From NCBI RefSeq assembly GCF_000331535.1, contig NZ_AMZN01000007.1, positions 1 to 49,918 on the forward strand: a stretch of 49,918 bases of DNA, in the 5' to 3' direction. Below are positions 1-9,685 of the stretch, piece by piece. Position 1 is the first letter of the stretch; each line of letters begins with the position of its first letter. Below the pieces are notes generated by a model. That model was not told where the DNA came from, made no database searches, and worked only from the letters and a program-made list of their open reading frames with translations. Origin of the DNA: Fulvivirga imtechensis AK7. GTDB taxonomy: Bacteria > Bacteroidota > Bacteroidia > Cytophagales > Cyclobacteriaceae. A program made the position numbers and the translations under genes.

Positions 1-1
1 T

Positions 2-373
2 TTATCAAAATTAGTTCGTCTTTTTGTAATTCTTTACACTAGCTATGCACTGGCGATTTCCGGGTTGTGTTGCATACTTTCTCCATTTATTCTTGGAACG
101 TGGCTTTTCCTGCCTTTCATGCTGGTTTGGGGAATGGCTGTAGTAGCAGATTCTCCGCAATTCTCAACCCTGATAGCTCAAACCGCCGACAAGGAATACA
201 TCGGCACCGGACTGACTGTTGTTAATTGTATAGGTTTCACCATTACCATTGCCAGCATTCAACTGCTTACATACCTTTCTGTTTTCTTAAATCCTCAGTA
301 TCTGTTTATGATTCTCGCATTGGGACCTGCCTTCGGCTTAATTCACCTCCTAAAAACCAAAAAGCAACATTAA
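2..373 (+). CDS. MFS transporter, C-terminal fragment (cut by window start)
   Basis: The reading frame is open from the first bases of the window, so this is the 3' end of a longer gene. The visible 123 residues hold about four hydrophobic segments separated by short loops, ending in a basic tail (KTKKQH). The segment SPQFSTLIAQTADKEYIGTG followed by a long hydrophobic stretch is typical of the last transmembrane helices of major facilitator superfamily transporters. The substrate cannot be told from this part. A short hairpin (ACAGGT/ACCTGT, 373-392) overlaps the stop codon and may mark the transcript end. Confidence 0.7.
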   Translation, partial: LSKLVRLFVILYTSYALAISGLCCILSPFILGTWLFLPFMLVWGMAVVADSPQFSTLIAQTADKEYIGTGLTVVNCIGFTITIASIQLLTYLSVFLNPQYLFMILALGPAFGLIHLLKTKKQH

Positions 374-419
374 CAGGTCATTAACTACCTGTATTGAATC
401 ATATTATTACTTTTATGTC

Positions 420-1496
420 ATGAGATATTTAGTAGCTTTTCTTATTTCCGCCTTAGCCATTTTTACCGCATGCACTGAGGCTACACAGAAAATCACTAGT
501 GAAAACCTCCAGGGTCTTTGGATGGGCGGATCCTATGAACTGGACAGTGGTGAGTATCATCCACTCGCTCTACTCTGGAAATTTGAGGGTGATACCCTGC
601 ACCTCCGGGAAAAGGACAATAAGTGGAGTAAGCAGTCTTTCAGAATCACTCCCGACAGCTTATTTTTAAAGGATCAGGCATTTCCTGAACAATTTTTCTC
701 GATAACAAATGATCATTTGCAGTGGAATCCCATCTATCCGAGGCATTTTCATCGGCTGGGAAAAACTAAAAATGTGACCTTAAATGAGGTCAATGCGCTG
801 TTAACGAAAAGCAACTGGCTCAGCAACACCGAAGAACTGTATTTTAGCACTGACAGCTTTTTTCTGGAGCTTCCGAAGGGAGGGACATCTTACTATAAAT
901 ACTGCTATAAAACCTATGCTGTCGATGATTATATTTTTTTGTATAAATATGGCAACCATAGCTCTTGCAGAGACAATTTTCAGTTTATAGAGCAAGTGAT
1001 CAGCATTACCTCCAAGGAGCTTAGGGTCCTTAGATGGGAAGAAGGAGACTTTAGAGAGGTGGTATACAATTCTCTTCCCAGACAGGCTTTTAATCGGCCG
1101 TCAGATTTCCAGCTTTGCAACAAATATCTTTACATCAACTACCCGCCACATCGTTATTATTACAAAGGCACTGTTTACAACGGTGGACTCTACCATATCA
1201 ATAAGATAGTAAGTGCCAGCTACCGGGCACCAGAAAACTCTGCTGAATCCGGGCTCATCAGAATGAGGTTTATTGTGAATTGTGAAGGCAAGGCAGGGAA
1301 ATTTGAAATGCTGGAACTTGATAATGACTATAAGAAAAAAGAATTTGATCCGGCTATTTCAAGTCAGATATTCGAGATCACTGAAAGACTTCAGGATTGG
1401 AAGCCCGGCCGTGATGAGCATGGCCAGCCCATCGATACTTACAGACTACTCACCTTTCGAATAAACAATGGAAAAATTATTGACATATTCCCTTAG
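420..1496 (+). CDS. Lipoprotein with TonB-C-like end domain, unknown function
   Basis: A 358-residue protein with a lipoprotein signal: a short basic start, a hydrophobic run and the lipobox FTAC, giving a lipidated Cys at residue 18. The body is rich in aromatic residues and has no motif I recognise. The last 90 or so residues (SGLIRMRFIVNCEGKAG, then FEITERLQDWKPG and YRLLTFRINNGKI) resemble the periplasmic TonB C-terminal fold seen in stand-alone Bacteroidota proteins, without a TonB membrane anchor. The gene overlaps the next one by 29 bases in a different frame, so the two are probably co-translated. Role unknown; an envelope location is the only inference I trust. Confidence 0.65.
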   Translation: MRYLVAFLISALAIFTACTEATQKITSENLQGLWMGGSYELDSGEYHPLALLWKFEGDTLHLREKDNKWSKQSFRITPDSLFLKDQAFPEQFFSITNDHLQWNPIYPRHFHRLGKTKNVTLNEVNALLTKSNWLSNTEELYFSTDSFFLELPKGGTSYYKYCYKTYAVDDYIFLYKYGNHSSCRDNFQFIEQVISITSKELRVLRWEEGDFREVVYNSLPRQAFNRPSDFQLCNKYLYINYPPHRYYYKGTVYNGGLYHINKIVSASYRAPENSAESGLIRMRFIVNCEGKAGKFEMLELDNDYKKKEFDPAISSQIFEITERLQDWKPGRDEHGQPIDTYRLLTFRINNGKIIDIFP

Positions 1497-2295
1497 TATT
1501 TTCCTGTTCATAACGGCTGGTTGCCACCAGAAACAAGGCATACGCTTCGACCACTTGTCAGACGAAGAAAAATCAGCTAAACTACAAGAACTGGATAGCA
1601 TAAAAAATTATTACTACCAGGGCAGCCGGATTAAACAAGCGCTTTTTGACACTTTGATGGTCCTTGATCCATTAAATGCTGATTATCTACAAGAAAAGTC
1701 GGTCACCCATAGCAAAATAGGTGATTATCACGTTGCTATTCCCTTACTGGAGAAAGCTGAGGAGCTGAACCCTTCCGAAACTTTGTATTACTACTCCTGG
1801 TTAATGACCAATCTTTACAAAGATTATGAAAAGGCGCTGATAAAGCTGCAGAAATACGATGACCTCACTCCCGAAGAGGTAGACTACGCCTGGGGAGAGA
1901 ATGTAAACTTCCTGAAAGGAAAAATGCACCAGCAACTAAAACAATATGATCAGGCGCTACAGGAATACGACTATTATATCAGCAGTGAAGGTGAAGAAAA
2001 TGTTGATATTTATGTATTTGTTTATCGCGGCATCACCCATATGGAAAATGGCAGATATAAGGATGCCCTGGCTGACTTTGAAAAAATGCTAACCTTGTAT
2101 GACAAATCTTCGATGGCCTACTATTATAAAGGAATCACTCACCTTCAACTGGCTGACACTGCTTCTGCACTGGAGGCCCTGCTTCATGCAAAGACACTGC
2201 TGGAAAAAGGCTATAAGAAAACAGATCCGTACAAAGAGGTGTATAACGAAGTACATCTGATGCAGGTAGAGGATAAACTCGCTGAATTGGATTGA
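1468..2295 (+). CDS. TPR-repeat lipoprotein
   Basis: A 275-residue protein starting at an ATG inside the end of the upstream lipoprotein gene. The N-terminus MEKLLTYSLSIFLFITAGC is a lipoprotein signal with lipobox TAGC. From about residue 55 onward it is built of helical tetratricopeptide repeats: pairs such as GDYHVAIPLLEKAEELNP, KQYDQALQEYDYYI, GRYKDALADFEKMLTLY and ADTASALEALLHAKTLL carry the usual small/aromatic spacing. TPR proteins are scaffolds for protein contacts. Together with the overlapping upstream lipoprotein it may form an envelope complex; that is inference from the overlap only. Confidence 0.75.
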   Translation: MEKLLTYSLSIFLFITAGCHQKQGIRFDHLSDEEKSAKLQELDSIKNYYYQGSRIKQALFDTLMVLDPLNADYLQEKSVTHSKIGDYHVAIPLLEKAEELNPSETLYYYSWLMTNLYKDYEKALIKLQKYDDLTPEEVDYAWGENVNFLKGKMHQQLKQYDQALQEYDYYISSEGEENVDIYVFVYRGITHMENGRYKDALADFEKMLTLYDKSSMAYYYKGITHLQLADTASALEALLHAKTLLEKGYKKTDPYKEVYNEVHLMQVEDKLAELD

Positions 2296-2368
2296 ACCAG
2301 AAGCTTACTCATGAAGATAGCACAAAGGTTTATACTTTGCCTCCTCCATTTAGCAAACACCATCAATC

Positions 2369-4405
2369 TCAATTGAAATTGAACCGATACTTCAATCTTA
2401 CCACCACTTCTCTGCTGGCTGCAGGTAACGGGGAGTGACCACTGTTATAGGGTTGAATATAGGCATAGTCATTGTCGGTCAGGTTGAAAACACCAACCCC
2501 TGCCGTCAAGCTCTTAATAAGCAGATTTTTATACTGAAAATAGAAGTTGACAAATAGTGCAGGATCGAAAGTTTCCAATACAGGATTATCCAGGTCATCA
2601 GCTCTCACAAAACCGGCTCGTTCGTCCAGGTAAGTAAACGAGGGAGTGAAAGTGATTTTTTTGGTCAGGGCAAACGAGCCATACAGGTTGAATTTACTCT
2701 GCGGCAGCCCCAGTAGCTTATTATCATTGCCCGGCACATCGTAAGATACCACTTTATTGTCCCCTCCGGCCGTATAATAGGAATAATTCATAGCCAACGA
2801 GCCCCAGCTATCTTTGTACTGATATTCAAGCTCTACACCACGAGTGCCTGTTTCATTATAGTTGGCGTAACCTTCAGCGCCAGTATCACTGTCATAGAAG
2901 TATACAATGGGATCTTCAATTTTTATATTAAAGAAGTTAGCCGTAAGCACCATCTTATCAGAAAATTGATATCCTGCTTCTATTTCAAAAACTGTTGTTA
3001 GCTCAGGTTTGATATCTTCATTAGCATCTATATTTTGAATACTGGGAGCTCGGAAAGCTTGACTAATCAGCAACTTTCCATGAAAATTATTGACAACTTT
3101 AGTTATCCCAAGGCGGGGCACAAATGAATCACCAAATTGTTCGTGATTGTTATACCTTGCGCCTAAGGTTATATTAGCAAAGTCAAGCTTAAACAAACCT
3201 TGACCATAGGCACTGAAATTGTGAAATTTCACCTCAGTAGATTCATTAAAATCATACTCATATCCTGAAACAGAAGTACCTTGATCTATATAGTACTGGA
3301 AACCGACAATTGTATTTACTCTAGTGGAAATGTTGGTGTTAAAAGCGATATCACCTAAGATTTGCTCAACAGTTTTGTCTGCAAATACTCCTTCAAACTC
3401 ACCATCATTGATGGTATCCAGTCTAGATGCTATAGCATCATTAGCCAGCCACGGCCTCTGACGCTTGTATTGAAATTTCGGTGTCAACTTTACCCGGTTC
3501 GACATCTGATAATCGTATTTTAGTTCAGTGTACAAACCTTTAAAATGCATATCCACCGGCTCCGGCATTGCGGCATCGAAAAGATCTCGCTGCTCCACCT
3601 TATAGTCTTCATAGATCAACCGGACATCCAAACCTTTATATTTAAGGCCGGTGTTTATATGTACGTTACCCATGGCAGAATTATCTTTCATGTCATAGCT
3701 ATCTCCATAAAAGTCGGTATATGTCCTGTCACTTCTATTACCTTGGGCTACTGTAAGTTTGGCATCAAAGGAAAGATCTCCGCTACTTCTCCCGATCATA
3801 ACATTACCCTCCATGCGGCCGAGAGTTTCAGCCATCTGCCCATAGGCCACAGAGGCGCTTCCTCCATTAAGCATTTTGCCTTTTTTGGTAATAATATTGA
3901 TCACTCCAAGTTCGGCATAGCCCCCATAAATAGCCGACCCCGGCCCCCTGATGATCTCTATCCGGTCTATTTGTTCCAATGGAAAATGATGCCCCAATTG
4001 GGTAGTGGCAAAACTCCTTTCGTTCATCTCCTGTCCATCAAGCTGAATTAATATTTTTCCCTCGTGCCCCCAGTTACCACGCAGTCCTACTCCGACTACA
4101 CCCTGCACATCAACTCCAAATTCAAATCCCGGTATCAGCCGCAACACATCGATCAGATCCCTCGCTCCCGATCGGGCTATCTCATCTGCAGTGATCAGAT
4201 TAACAATACCTGGAGACTCACGCGGAGACAATGCTTCCGTAGAAGCCACAGTAATGGTCATATTCATGAGCTCTTCCAGTGATAGAGAGAAGTAATCAAT
4301 AGTATCAGCGGCATCAGTTTGAGCTGATGCTACATTGAAGGAAAACAACCATAGCAGCACGACTATGAGTTTACCAGGGTCGGGATAAATGAGTTTCTTC
4401 TTCAT
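2369..4405 (-). CDS. TonB-dependent outer-membrane receptor
   Basis: A 678-residue protein with a signal peptide ending near NVASAQ, then the lead-in SLEELMNMTITVAS that is common in one branch of TonB-dependent receptors. The plug domain follows (about residues 55-175): ARDLIDVLRLIPGFEFG, the glycine-rich ILIQLDGQEMNERSF, and the signature RIEIIRGPGSAIYGG followed by GVINIITKKG. The rest is the 22-strand barrel with alternating aromatic residues, ending YRFNFN. No carboxypeptidase-like N-terminal domain is present and no SusD partner lies beside it, so it is more likely a metal, cofactor or small-molecule receptor than a glycan importer. The ligand is not identifiable. It stands alone in its transcript direction. 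Confidence 0.9.
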   Translation of the reverse strand: MKKKLIYPDPGKLIVVLLWLFSFNVASAQTDAADTIDYFSLSLEELMNMTITVASTEALSPRESPGIVNLITADEIARSGARDLIDVLRLIPGFEFGVDVQGVVGVGLRGNWGHEGKILIQLDGQEMNERSFATTQLGHHFPLEQIDRIEIIRGPGSAIYGGYAELGVINIITKKGKMLNGGSASVAYGQMAETLGRMEGNVMIGRSSGDLSFDAKLTVAQGNRSDRTYTDFYGDSYDMKDNSAMGNVHINTGLKYKGLDVRLIYEDYKVEQRDLFDAAMPEPVDMHFKGLYTELKYDYQMSNRVKLTPKFQYKRQRPWLANDAIASRLDTINDGEFEGVFADKTVEQILGDIAFNTNISTRVNTIVGFQYYIDQGTSVSGYEYDFNESTEVKFHNFSAYGQGLFKLDFANITLGARYNNHEQFGDSFVPRLGITKVVNNFHGKLLISQAFRAPSIQNIDANEDIKPELTTVFEIEAGYQFSDKMVLTANFFNIKIEDPIVYFYDSDTGAEGYANYNETGTRGVELEYQYKDSWGSLAMNYSYYTAGGDNKVVSYDVPGNDNKLLGLPQSKFNLYGSFALTKKITFTPSFTYLDERAGFVRADDLDNPVLETFDPALFVNFYFQYKNLLIKSLTAGVGVFNLTDNDYAYIQPYNSGHSPLPAASREVVVRLKYRFNFN

Positions 4406-4680
4406 AATATTTATAATTAAAACCGTGACAGACTTTTTTTAATATACAAAAAGTCTGGCAGAAAAAGAAGAACATTTATTGGAAAAGTTATACGGCTATA
4501 AGATTATATACAACATCAAAAAGCATAAAAAAGATAAAGTTCTACGTTCTGATAACGGATTACAAAGAGTTTTAAAATTGTAAAATTCTTCAAAGTTTCG
4601 TTTCTGGTTGCAGCATGCAAAAATTAAAAACAAGGTTAAGCGCCATGTCCCAATAGTCGATACAGACTCTGGTAGCCCAT
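4406..4680. other. Non-coding stretch, nothing recognised
   Basis: A/T-rich DNA upstream of the receptor gene. No believable coding frame, RNA gene or repeat is visible here. It leads into repeat element A. Confidence 0.5.
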
Positions 4681-5097
4681 TCCGATTTCATATGAGGAAA
4701 GGCATCTATGCACAAGCAACTGCTTTAAAGATGTATAGATCTCTCTTGGGGCACCAATGACAAGTTTTCATTACATGCCGATAGTCAGAGAATTATTCAA
4801 TTCCCCACTACCGTTATCCCGCCTGTCTCTAGCCAGGACTCAGGGGAAGATCCGTGATCTCCTCGCTACTGGCTGTGTCCGGGCTTCAACTTCTGCCATG
4901 GATCAAGGGTATCCTGAATATTTTCTCCGTTACTCTATAAAATTCCAGGATGACGTGGTGGTTTGTGATTCTGTTGCTCCTCTGCTTCCTCTGTGGTTAA
5001 TGATGTGTAATGTCATTATCCACAAAATCAACTGAAAGTTGTTGGATAGATCGGGATGACTGTGCTTCTTAAGAAGCGCTTTTCCTAACCTAACAGC
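4681..5097 (-). repeat. Dispersed repeat element A (decayed MITE/IS-like)
   Basis: This stretch shares several blocks with element B at about 48207-48610. In A the right end (5050-5097), read on the minus strand, gives GTTAGGAAAAGCGCTTCTTA followed by AGAAGCACAGTCATC; the left end of B begins GTTAGGAAATCTCTTCTAAG then AAGCACAGCCATC. Both copies also carry TGTCATTAyCCACAAA followed by TCAACT (A 5011, B 48559) and GCACCAATGAyAAGTT (A about 4751, B about 48318) in the same direction. So the element had terminal inverted repeats of about 33 bp; A has lost its left terminus. No transposase can be read. A 92-codon frame inside (4757-5035) looks accidental. Confidence 0.6.
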
Positions 5098-5151
5098 ATT
5101 GATATATAAATGAAAATATTAGTTTTACTTGGATCATAAATCCCAACATTG

Positions 5152-5964
5152 ATGAACATCAAAACTTTCATAATAGACGCCTTTACAGACAAAGCATTCA
5201 GGGGAAATCCTGCGGGAGTATGCCTGCTGGATAACACCCTTCCGGAAGCCATCATGCAGGACATTGCCGGTGAGCTCAATTTATCTGAGACTGCCTTCCT
5301 GATGCCTTACCCAAAAGACGAAACCCGCTATTCCATCCGGTATTTCACGCCAACAGTTGAAATTCCCTTCTGTGGACATGCTACACTTGCATCTGCTAAG
5401 CTTGTATTGGAGGTATTACATAAAAATGAGGTCCACTTTACAACAGCCCATGATCTGCAACTTTTTGCTTCAATAGTCGATGACAATATCTTGATGAAGT
5501 TCCCACTGTATGATACAACCGGATATGAGCCCGGTGAAGAATTTTATCGTGCGTTAGGTATTAATAATACCTCTCAGGCATATTTTGCAAAAGAACTCGA
5601 CATGCTGCTGGTAGAAGTAGCCGGCAAACATACCCTTTTAAACCTCAAACCAGACTTCAACGAGCTGATCAAAGCTTCAGATCAAATAAAAGAGGTGGTA
5701 GTGACCACTAAGTCTGATGACGAAAATTATGATTTCTATTCTCGTTGCTTCTGTCCCTGGATCGGCATCAATGAAGACCCTGTGACGGGTGCCGCACATT
5801 CGGTACTTGCCAGATATTGGGGTGATAGGTTAGGCAAAACAGAAATGAAAGCATACCAGGCATCTAAAAGGGGTGGCTACATGCACCTGAAAATTACTTC
5901 TAATGATACTCTGGAAGTTTTGAGCCAGGCGCATGTAGTGCTCGAGGGGCTAATAAGAATATAA
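5152..5964 (+). CDS. PhzF-family isomerase/epimerase
   Basis: A 270-residue protein, the usual PhzF length. The start is placed at ATG 5152 (MNIKTFIIDAF), preferred over a TTG three bases upstream. The N-terminal half shows the family pattern AFRGNPAGVCLL and SETAF, whose Glu46 matches the catalytic acid of PhzF, then FTPTVEIPFCGHATLA. The C-terminal half has the matching GINEDPVTGAAHSVLARYW. Family members catalyse proton shifts on small cyclic or amino-acid substrates; most in non-phenazine bacteria have no known substrate, and no phenazine genes are near. It probably forms its own transcription unit between repeat element A and a heptad-repeat tract. Confidence 0.9.
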   Translation: MNIKTFIIDAFTDKAFRGNPAGVCLLDNTLPEAIMQDIAGELNLSETAFLMPYPKDETRYSIRYFTPTVEIPFCGHATLASAKLVLEVLHKNEVHFTTAHDLQLFASIVDDNILMKFPLYDTTGYEPGEEFYRALGINNTSQAYFAKELDMLLVEVAGKHTLLNLKPDFNELIKASDQIKEVVVTTKSDDENYDFYSRCFCPWIGINEDPVTGAAHSVLARYWGDRLGKTEMKAYQASKRGGYMHLKITSNDTLEVLSQAHVVLEGLIRI

Positions 5965-5981
5965 TGTTAATAATTATTAGT

Positions 5982-6155
5982 AAACAGTTTACAGTTTACA
6001 GTTTACAGTTCACGGTTCACAGTTTACAGTTTACAGTTTATAGTTTATAGTTTATAGTTTACAGTTTACGGTTCACTGTTTATAGTTCACTGTTTGTGTT
6101 CGTAGTTTGTAGTTTCGCAGTTCATATTCCCAATTCATATTCCCAGTTCACAGTT
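5982..6155. repeat. Degenerate heptad repeat tract (CAGTTTA unit)
   Basis: A run of imperfect 7-bp units CAGTTTA, CAGTTCA, TAGTTTA and relatives follows the PhzF gene. It lies between the ends of two converging genes. Similar tracts occur at 16793-16905 and 45650-45790. There are no unique spacers, so it is not a CRISPR array. Confidence 0.85.
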
Positions 6156-6187
6156 GGCAGTTACCAACCAATGACCAGTGACCAGCC

Positions 6188-6970
6188 TTACTTCTTCACA
6201 AACCTCTCCATCCTGTTCTGGATGTTCAGATAGTATTCACCCGGATTAAGATCATAAACCAATATCTCTCTCCCTTCTCCTTTTTTCACCAGCTTACCAT
6301 AGGAGTCCGTGATAGAATAGGATGTGGTGTCGGAAAGGGTTATTTTGGTTGTAGCTATGGCAGGATAAAAAGTAATTGGGTGATAAGAGGAAGTATATGA
6401 GACCTCTACTGAGTACGTCACTATACCATCAGGAGCTTCATATCTTATTCTGTATCTGTTTTCCCCGGTCTGATGCAGAGCACCAATGGCATACTGGTTA
6501 GTTTCCTGATTACCCCGGGCACGGACAGATTTAAAACTTTCCCATTTATCCTTATCTGCCAGAAATTTCTCTACTTCAAATTGTCCACCCGACAGTTCTC
6601 CGGCTGTGGTCCAGCTTATTGAGCTATTATCGGATTGGCTGGTGATGAACTTGAAGTTTGATCGTGGTTGTATCACTTGTGGGTTGACAACCCGTGGTTG
6701 GCACCCATCAGAGAAAACGATCCGGATTACCACCAGATCCTCCATTTTCAGGTAAGATAGGTCTATTTTAAATGCGGAAATCTGTGGTGCCTCAAAAAGC
6801 TTACGGTCATTGACATATACGGCATCCGTACAAAAAGAATTTCGGGAATGATTAAAAGGGTTCTGAACAAATACGGGCTTTCCCATATAAGTACCGGAGA
6901 GTACTATCTCACCGCCATAGGCAACAGTTGCAATCAGCAGCCAAATACTAATGAAGCCAAGCTTTTTCAT
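6188..6970 (-). CDS. Secreted protein with type IX-like C-terminal sorting domain
   Basis: A 260-residue protein with a clear signal peptide (MKKLGFISIWLLIATVAYGG). The middle (about 25-110) is a beta-rich region with DAVYVNDRKLF and two cysteine-containing segments; about 110-195 resembles a fibronectin type III-like fold (SSISWTTAGELSGGQFEVEKF then RYRIRYEAPDG). The last 65 residues (ITFYPAIATTKITLS, YSITDSYGKLVKKG, YDLNPGEYYLNIQ) match the pattern of Por/type IX secretion sorting tails that are cleaved at the outer membrane, although the classical YPNP motif is reduced to YPAI. Expected location: cell surface or outside. The function of the front part is unknown. Confidence 0.7.
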   Translation of the reverse strand: MKKLGFISIWLLIATVAYGGEIVLSGTYMGKPVFVQNPFNHSRNSFCTDAVYVNDRKLFEAPQISAFKIDLSYLKMEDLVVIRIVFSDGCQPRVVNPQVIQPRSNFKFITSQSDNSSISWTTAGELSGGQFEVEKFLADKDKWESFKSVRARGNQETNQYAIGALHQTGENRYRIRYEAPDGIVTYSVEVSYTSSYHPITFYPAIATTKITLSDTTSYSITDSYGKLVKKGEGREILVYDLNPGEYYLNIQNRMERFVKK

Positions 6971-7038
6971 TAATAATCAGGCACTAGTTAGCAAATATTC
7001 CAGAGTTTAGCAAGTGATTTATGCCATTGAATTCCGGC

Positions 7039-8277
7039 TTATTCAAACCTCAGTGACTCAATCGGGTCGAGACGGGCTGCTTTATTAGCGGGATAGTACC
7101 CTGAGATAAGGCCAACTGCCACGCACACCACCAGGCCCACGATGATCCACACCCAGGGCATTACAAAACCATCTATACCCAATATACTGGCAAACAGGTT
7201 GCCAATTCCGATCCCAAGTATGACACCGGCCAGACCACCCAAAAGACAAACTACTATTGCTTCTATGATAAATTGCTGGCGGATCCTCAACGGTGTCGCT
7301 CCTAATGCCTTCCTTACCCCCACTTCACGGGTTCTTTCTGTTACAGACACCATCATAATATTCATTAAGGCCACGCATGCACCGAGAAGTGTAATAAAAC
7401 CAATACCGAAACCTGCAATTCGCAACACGCCGCTAATCTCTTTCATGGTATCCGCCAGAGATTCACTTTTGGCAATTTCAAATGAATTGGGCTCCCCAAG
7501 CCGGTCTTGCCTGATCTTTCGCATTAAGCCGGTAGCTTCTCCCATTGCCACTTCCATTTCCTCCGCATTGGTGATACCCACAGTTAGGCCATACCTCAGC
7601 ACTCTGTTGGAAGAAAATCTGCTGGCATTGATGATGGGTACGATCACGGAATTATCAGGCCCACCGCCTCCACCCATCTGGCCTTTTTTGTCAAGTACGC
7701 CTATCACCCTGTATTTAGCTCCAAGAAAAGAAATTTCAGTATTGATAGGGTCCTTTCCATTTTTATATAAAGCCTTTTCCACATCCTGACCAATAATCGT
7801 TACGTTGGTGCCATATTGAATTTCAACCGCGGAGAAGTTCCTTCCTTTTTTTATATTGAGCCCTTCCAAAGCGATGTATTCTTCATTAGCCCCGGTAACC
7901 ATCACATTAGGATTGGTTTTTTCAGACTGGTACTTCACCTCTGCAATTTGAGTTACCCGCGTTGAAAGGGCAACCGATGACGGATACCTGTAAAGTTCGG
8001 TAAACCTGACAGCTTCCTTGAGCTTCAGTGGCGGCACCACCTTTTCGGTAACCCCTCCTCTCCTTCCGCCACGATTACGTTTGGAATAGATATCGAAGGT
8101 GTTTACCCCTAATTCGGCAAGGCTATCTTTCACAGAATATTGAATGCCATCAACGGCCGTCAGTATACCCACCAGACTGGTGATACCGATTGCTACGATC
8201 AGCGCAGTCAAAATTGTTCTGAGCAAATTAGCATTTATTGACCTAAGGCCTTCCTTTATATTTTCTATCAGGTTCAT
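7039..8277 (-). CDS. ABC transporter permease, MacB/FtsX family
   Basis: A 412-residue protein with the MacB architecture: one N-terminal membrane helix ([21 protein letters not shown]), a periplasmic MacB-PCD domain of about 220 residues, then three C-terminal helices. The FtsX signature appears as [20 protein letters not shown] before the third helix, and the protein ends [20 protein letters not shown], the usual MacB-family ending. Such permeases work with an ATPase (LolD/MacB type) and often with an HlyD-like protein, moving lipoproteins, peptides or drugs, or acting mechanically. No ATPase gene is next to it, so its partner must be encoded elsewhere. Confidence 0.9.
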   Translation of the reverse strand: MNLIENIKEGLRSINANLLRTILTALIVAIGITSLVGILTAVDGIQYSVKDSLAELGVNTFDIYSKRNRGGRRGGVTEKVVPPLKLKEAVRFTELYRYPSSVALSTRVTQIAEVKYQSEKTNPNVMVTGANEEYIALEGLNIKKGRNFSAVEIQYGTNVTIIGQDVEKALYKNGKDPINTEISFLGAKYRVIGVLDKKGQMGGGGGPDNSVIVPIINASRFSSNRVLRYGLTVGITNAEEMEVAMGEATGLMRKIRQDRLGEPNSFEIAKSESLADTMKEISGVLRIAGFGIGFITLLGACVALMNIMMVSVTERTREVGVRKALGATPLRIRQQFIIEAIVVCLLGGLAGVILGIGIGNLFASILGIDGFVMPWVWIIVGLVVCVAVGLISGYYPANKAARLDPIESLRFE

Positions 8278-8425
8278 GGAAATCCTACTTTTATGAAACT
8301 AATCTAATCAATCCCATCGTTAATACGTTTATAAATTGTCTGATTAGTTGATAAAGTATTTTATCGGTAAATTAGAAAGTTGAAATTTAGCAATGCCCAC
8401 GGGCAAACGTATAAAATATTGTGAC

Positions 8426-9685
8426 ATGAGGAGATTTCTCTTTACGTTTTTAGCTGTTATAGTATGTTCAGGTGCCTACGCCAGCTATATTATCATTCCG
8501 ATGGACGGAAAGCAGTCGAACCACCTGAAAGCTTATGGTATTGCTTATTGGATCCTTCAAAATGAAGTGGAAGTTGATTGGCTGCTTAACTATCGTGGAG
8601 GGAGTTTCATGTTCAAATATTATCAAAAGTTTGAAAATGAATTGATTATAAGAGGCGTGAGTTATTCTGTTATTTCTGATGCTCAGTCTAACCAGATACT
8701 GGAAGAAATTGCAAGCCCCTCTTCCAATACCGATGTAATGAGGCTGGAGAAGTTCCCGAAAATTGCCGTGTACACTCCCAAAAGCAAGCTCCCCTGGGAT
8801 GATGCGGTAACGCTGGTGCTTACTTATGCCGAGATTCCCTATGATGTGATCTTTGATGATGAAGTTTTGAGAGGAGACCTACCCAAGTACGACTGGCTTC
8901 ATCTTCACCATGAAGACTTTACTGGGCAGTATGGAAAATTTTATCGCTCTTTTAAAAATATGCCCTGGTATATCGAGCAACAACGAGAGTTTGAAGAATC
9001 AGCCCGTAAACATGGGTTTAATAAGGTGTCGCTACTAAAACTGGCCGTAGCGAAGCGAATAAAAGAATTTGTAAGTGGGGGCGGCTTTCTATTTGCCATG
9101 TGCTCTGCCACCGACTCGTATGATATTGCGCTGGCTGCTGAAGGCATAGATATAGTGGAGCGCATGTTTGATGGTGACCCGGCCGATCCGGCAGCTCAGC
9201 AAAAACTGAACTTTGAAAACACATTCGCCTTTTATAATTTCAAGATATCAAGAGACCCCTACGAGTATGAGTTTTCCAATATCGATAATCAGTTGTCGGA
9301 AAGAGGTCTGAGGGAGGAAAATGATTTCTTCAACCTCTTTGAATTTTCAGCAAAATGGGATCCCATACCCACCATGCTCACGCAGAACCACACCCGGGTG
9401 ATCAAGGGCTTTTATGGACAAACTACCGGCTATAAAAAACATTTGGTCAAGCCCGATGTGGTGATCATGGGCGAAAATAAATCCATCAAAGAAGTGAAGT
9501 ATGTTCACGGTATTTTCGGTAAGGGTTTCTGGACATTCTACGGTGGTCACGACCCTGAAGACTACCAGCACCTGGTCAATGAAGAACCTACTGACCTGAA
9601 TCTTCACCCCAAATCACCAGGTTACAGGCTGATCCTCAATAACATACTGTTTCCGGCAGCCAAAAAGAAGAAGCAGAAGACGTGA
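8426..9685 (+). CDS. Secreted glutamine-amidotransferase-like protein (often labelled asparagine synthetase B)
   Basis: A 419-residue protein when started at ATG 8426, which gives a proper signal peptide (MRRFLFTFLAVIVCSGAYAS); an in-frame ATG at 8393 would put a charged tail in front of it. Landmarks are YIIIPMDGKQSNHLKAYG, LPKYDWLHLHHEDFTGQYGK and FVSGGGFLFAMCSATDSYD. The last has a nucleophile-elbow-like Cys and suggests a class I glutamine-amidotransferase or ThuA-type flavodoxin-like fold. I recall homologues in Bacteroidota that databases label asparagine synthetase B, but it lacks the N-terminal Cys and the ATP-binding synthetase domain, so that name is not supported. The true role is unknown; exported, probably periplasmic. 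Confidence 0.65.
   Translation: MRRFLFTFLAVIVCSGAYASYIIIPMDGKQSNHLKAYGIAYWILQNEVEVDWLLNYRGGSFMFKYYQKFENELIIRGVSYSVISDAQSNQILEEIASPSSNTDVMRLEKFPKIAVYTPKSKLPWDDAVTLVLTYAEIPYDVIFDDEVLRGDLPKYDWLHLHHEDFTGQYGKFYRSFKNMPWYIEQQREFEESARKHGFNKVSLLKLAVAKRIKEFVSGGGFLFAMCSATDSYDIALAAEGIDIVERMFDGDPADPAAQQKLNFENTFAFYNFKISRDPYEYEFSNIDNQLSERGLREENDFFNLFEFSAKWDPIPTMLTQNHTRVIKGFYGQTTGYKKHLVKPDVVIMGENKSIKEVKYVHGIFGKGFWTFYGGHDPEDYQHLVNEEPTDLNLHPKSPGYRLILNNILFPAAKKKKQKT

Noticed and set aside
3545-4051. 168-codon plus-strand frame opposite the TonB-dependent receptor
   Set aside because: Shadow of the receptor gene; no recognisable domain.
4757-5035. 92-codon open frame
   Set aside because: Lies in decayed repeat element A, composition is not protein-like and no family is recognised.
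5982-6155. Regular repeats resembling a CRISPR array
   Set aside because: Units are 7 bp and contiguous with no unique spacers, and no cas genes are near.
7142-7789. 215-codon plus-strand frame opposite the MacB-like permease
   Set aside because: Mirror frame of a clear transporter gene, low-complexity composition, no motif.
8393-9685. True asparagine synthetase B
   Set aside because: No N-terminal catalytic Cys, no ATP-pyrophosphatase motif, and a signal peptide is present.
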